Below are positions 63,872-64,000 of a stretch of DNA of 64,000 bases, piece after piece. Every line of letters begins with the position of its first letter. Within the stretch, counting starts at the first letter, position 1. The notes under the pieces were generated by a model. That model ran no database searches. It saw only the letters and a list, made by a program, of their open reading frames with translations, and was not told where the DNA came from. The translations under genes were made by a program, and so were the position numbers. Source of the stretch: Nitrincola schmidtii (GTDB lineage: Bacteria > Pseudomonadota > Gammaproteobacteria > Pseudomonadales > Balneatricaceae); the NCBI RefSeq assembly GCF_008973715.1, contig NZ_WBOL01000010.1, forward strand, positions 79,250 through 143,249. Reading direction: 5' to 3'.

Positions 63872-64000
63872 AGGTATGCGCCCATAAAACAGCACCTACA
63901 ATTTAAGAATTAATCGCTTCAAACTACCTCCATCACTTTTAATCGATGGAGGTCGGTATGAGCAACCAAACCAAGCAACACACCTGGCAACAGATTATTT
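63872..64000 (+). mobile_element. Left end of an IS66-type element (runs off the window)
   Basis: GTATGCGCC at 63872 resembles the GTAAGCG-type tips of IS66 elements. Eighty-six bases further an open frame begins whose product looks like an IS66 accessory protein. The right end is outside the window. Confidence 0.45.
63958..64000 (+). CDS. IS66-type accessory protein, first 14 codons
   Basis: ATG at 63958 with GGAGGT seven bases upstream gives MSNQTKQHTWQQII before the window ends. The Trp-Gln-Gln-Ile run is like the N-terminus of IS66 TnpA-type proteins. Too short to be sure. Confidence 0.45.
   Translation, partial: MSNQTKQHTWQQII

Larger units (their letters stand above)
63260..63957. other. 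AT-rich region without a convincing gene
   Basis: After the attC-like site a good AGGAG and ATG (63271) open a frame of only 18 codons. The region then holds a long nested palindrome (63316-63382), a lone GTTAGGC core (63419-63425), a GGGCCT-G-AGGCCC palindrome (63786-63798) and transposase debris from 63823. Short frames on both strands (34 and 68 codons) lack ribosome sites or motifs. Confidence 0.6.

Noticed and set aside
59337..64000. Search for CRISPR repeats, tRNA genes or a phage or integron integrase in the island
   Set aside because: No regularly spaced repeats, no tRNA-like cloverleaf and no tyrosine recombinase motif were seen in this stretch.

Overview
The window looks like chromosome of a mid-GC gammaproteobacterium, probably a marine Oceanospirillales-type organism. 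That placement is inferred from gene order and family membership (yebC-ruvCAB, tolQRAB-pal-cpoB, dapA-bamC-purC, lon-hupB-ppiD, purMN-hda, bamC and rapA homologues); no rRNA or marker tree was available.

From 1 to about 59,300 the DNA is densely packed with housekeeping genes. In order: a cut-off alpha/beta hydrolase; aspS; yebC-ruvC-TRIC-ruvA-ruvB; a small DksA/TraR-type zinc-finger gene in the place where ybgC often lies; the tol-pal envelope operon through cpoB, then queC and nadA; bepA; tusA-like and perM-like genes; bcp; dapA-bamC-purC; a D-2-hydroxyacid dehydrogenase; rluA-rlmD; nfuA behind a possible IscR site; lon behind a very good sigma-32 promoter; hupB and ppiD; a lone tandem-ATPase ABC gene with a histidine kinase whose ATPase domain is degenerate; a TauE/SafE transporter and an M23 endopeptidase. 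A signalling block follows: a DUF294 nucleotidyltransferase converging on a four-gene set of REC-only regulator, membrane PAS-exonuclease, small membrane protein and SLC5-type histidine kinase. Next come purMN, DUF2066-hda-tcdA-apbE, mgtE behind a structured leader, a hairpin-rich gap, pheA, rapA, exporters, topB, a peroxiredoxin and an EamA transporter.

From about 59,340 to the end the character changes: long gaps, AT-rich genes and mobile DNA. A 118-residue orphan is followed by a decayed IS1182-like element. Then comes a two-gene unit: a membrane-anchored protein with a divergent Nudix box, and a small membrane/coiled-coil protein. The second gene's stop codon lies inside a sequence that strongly resembles an integron attC site. 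Together with an integron-type core heptamer before the orphan and a near-core beside the IS, this suggests a small cluster of gene cassettes without an integrase in view. Beyond it are a 67-nt nested palindrome and a transposase start that appears to be cut by an IS66-type element running off the end.

The most novel candidate is the Nudix/coiled-coil pair in this cassette-like island. The SLC5 kinase/exonuclease/REC block, the hairpin-gated mgtE leader and the ATPase-dead kinase are the next most interesting signals.
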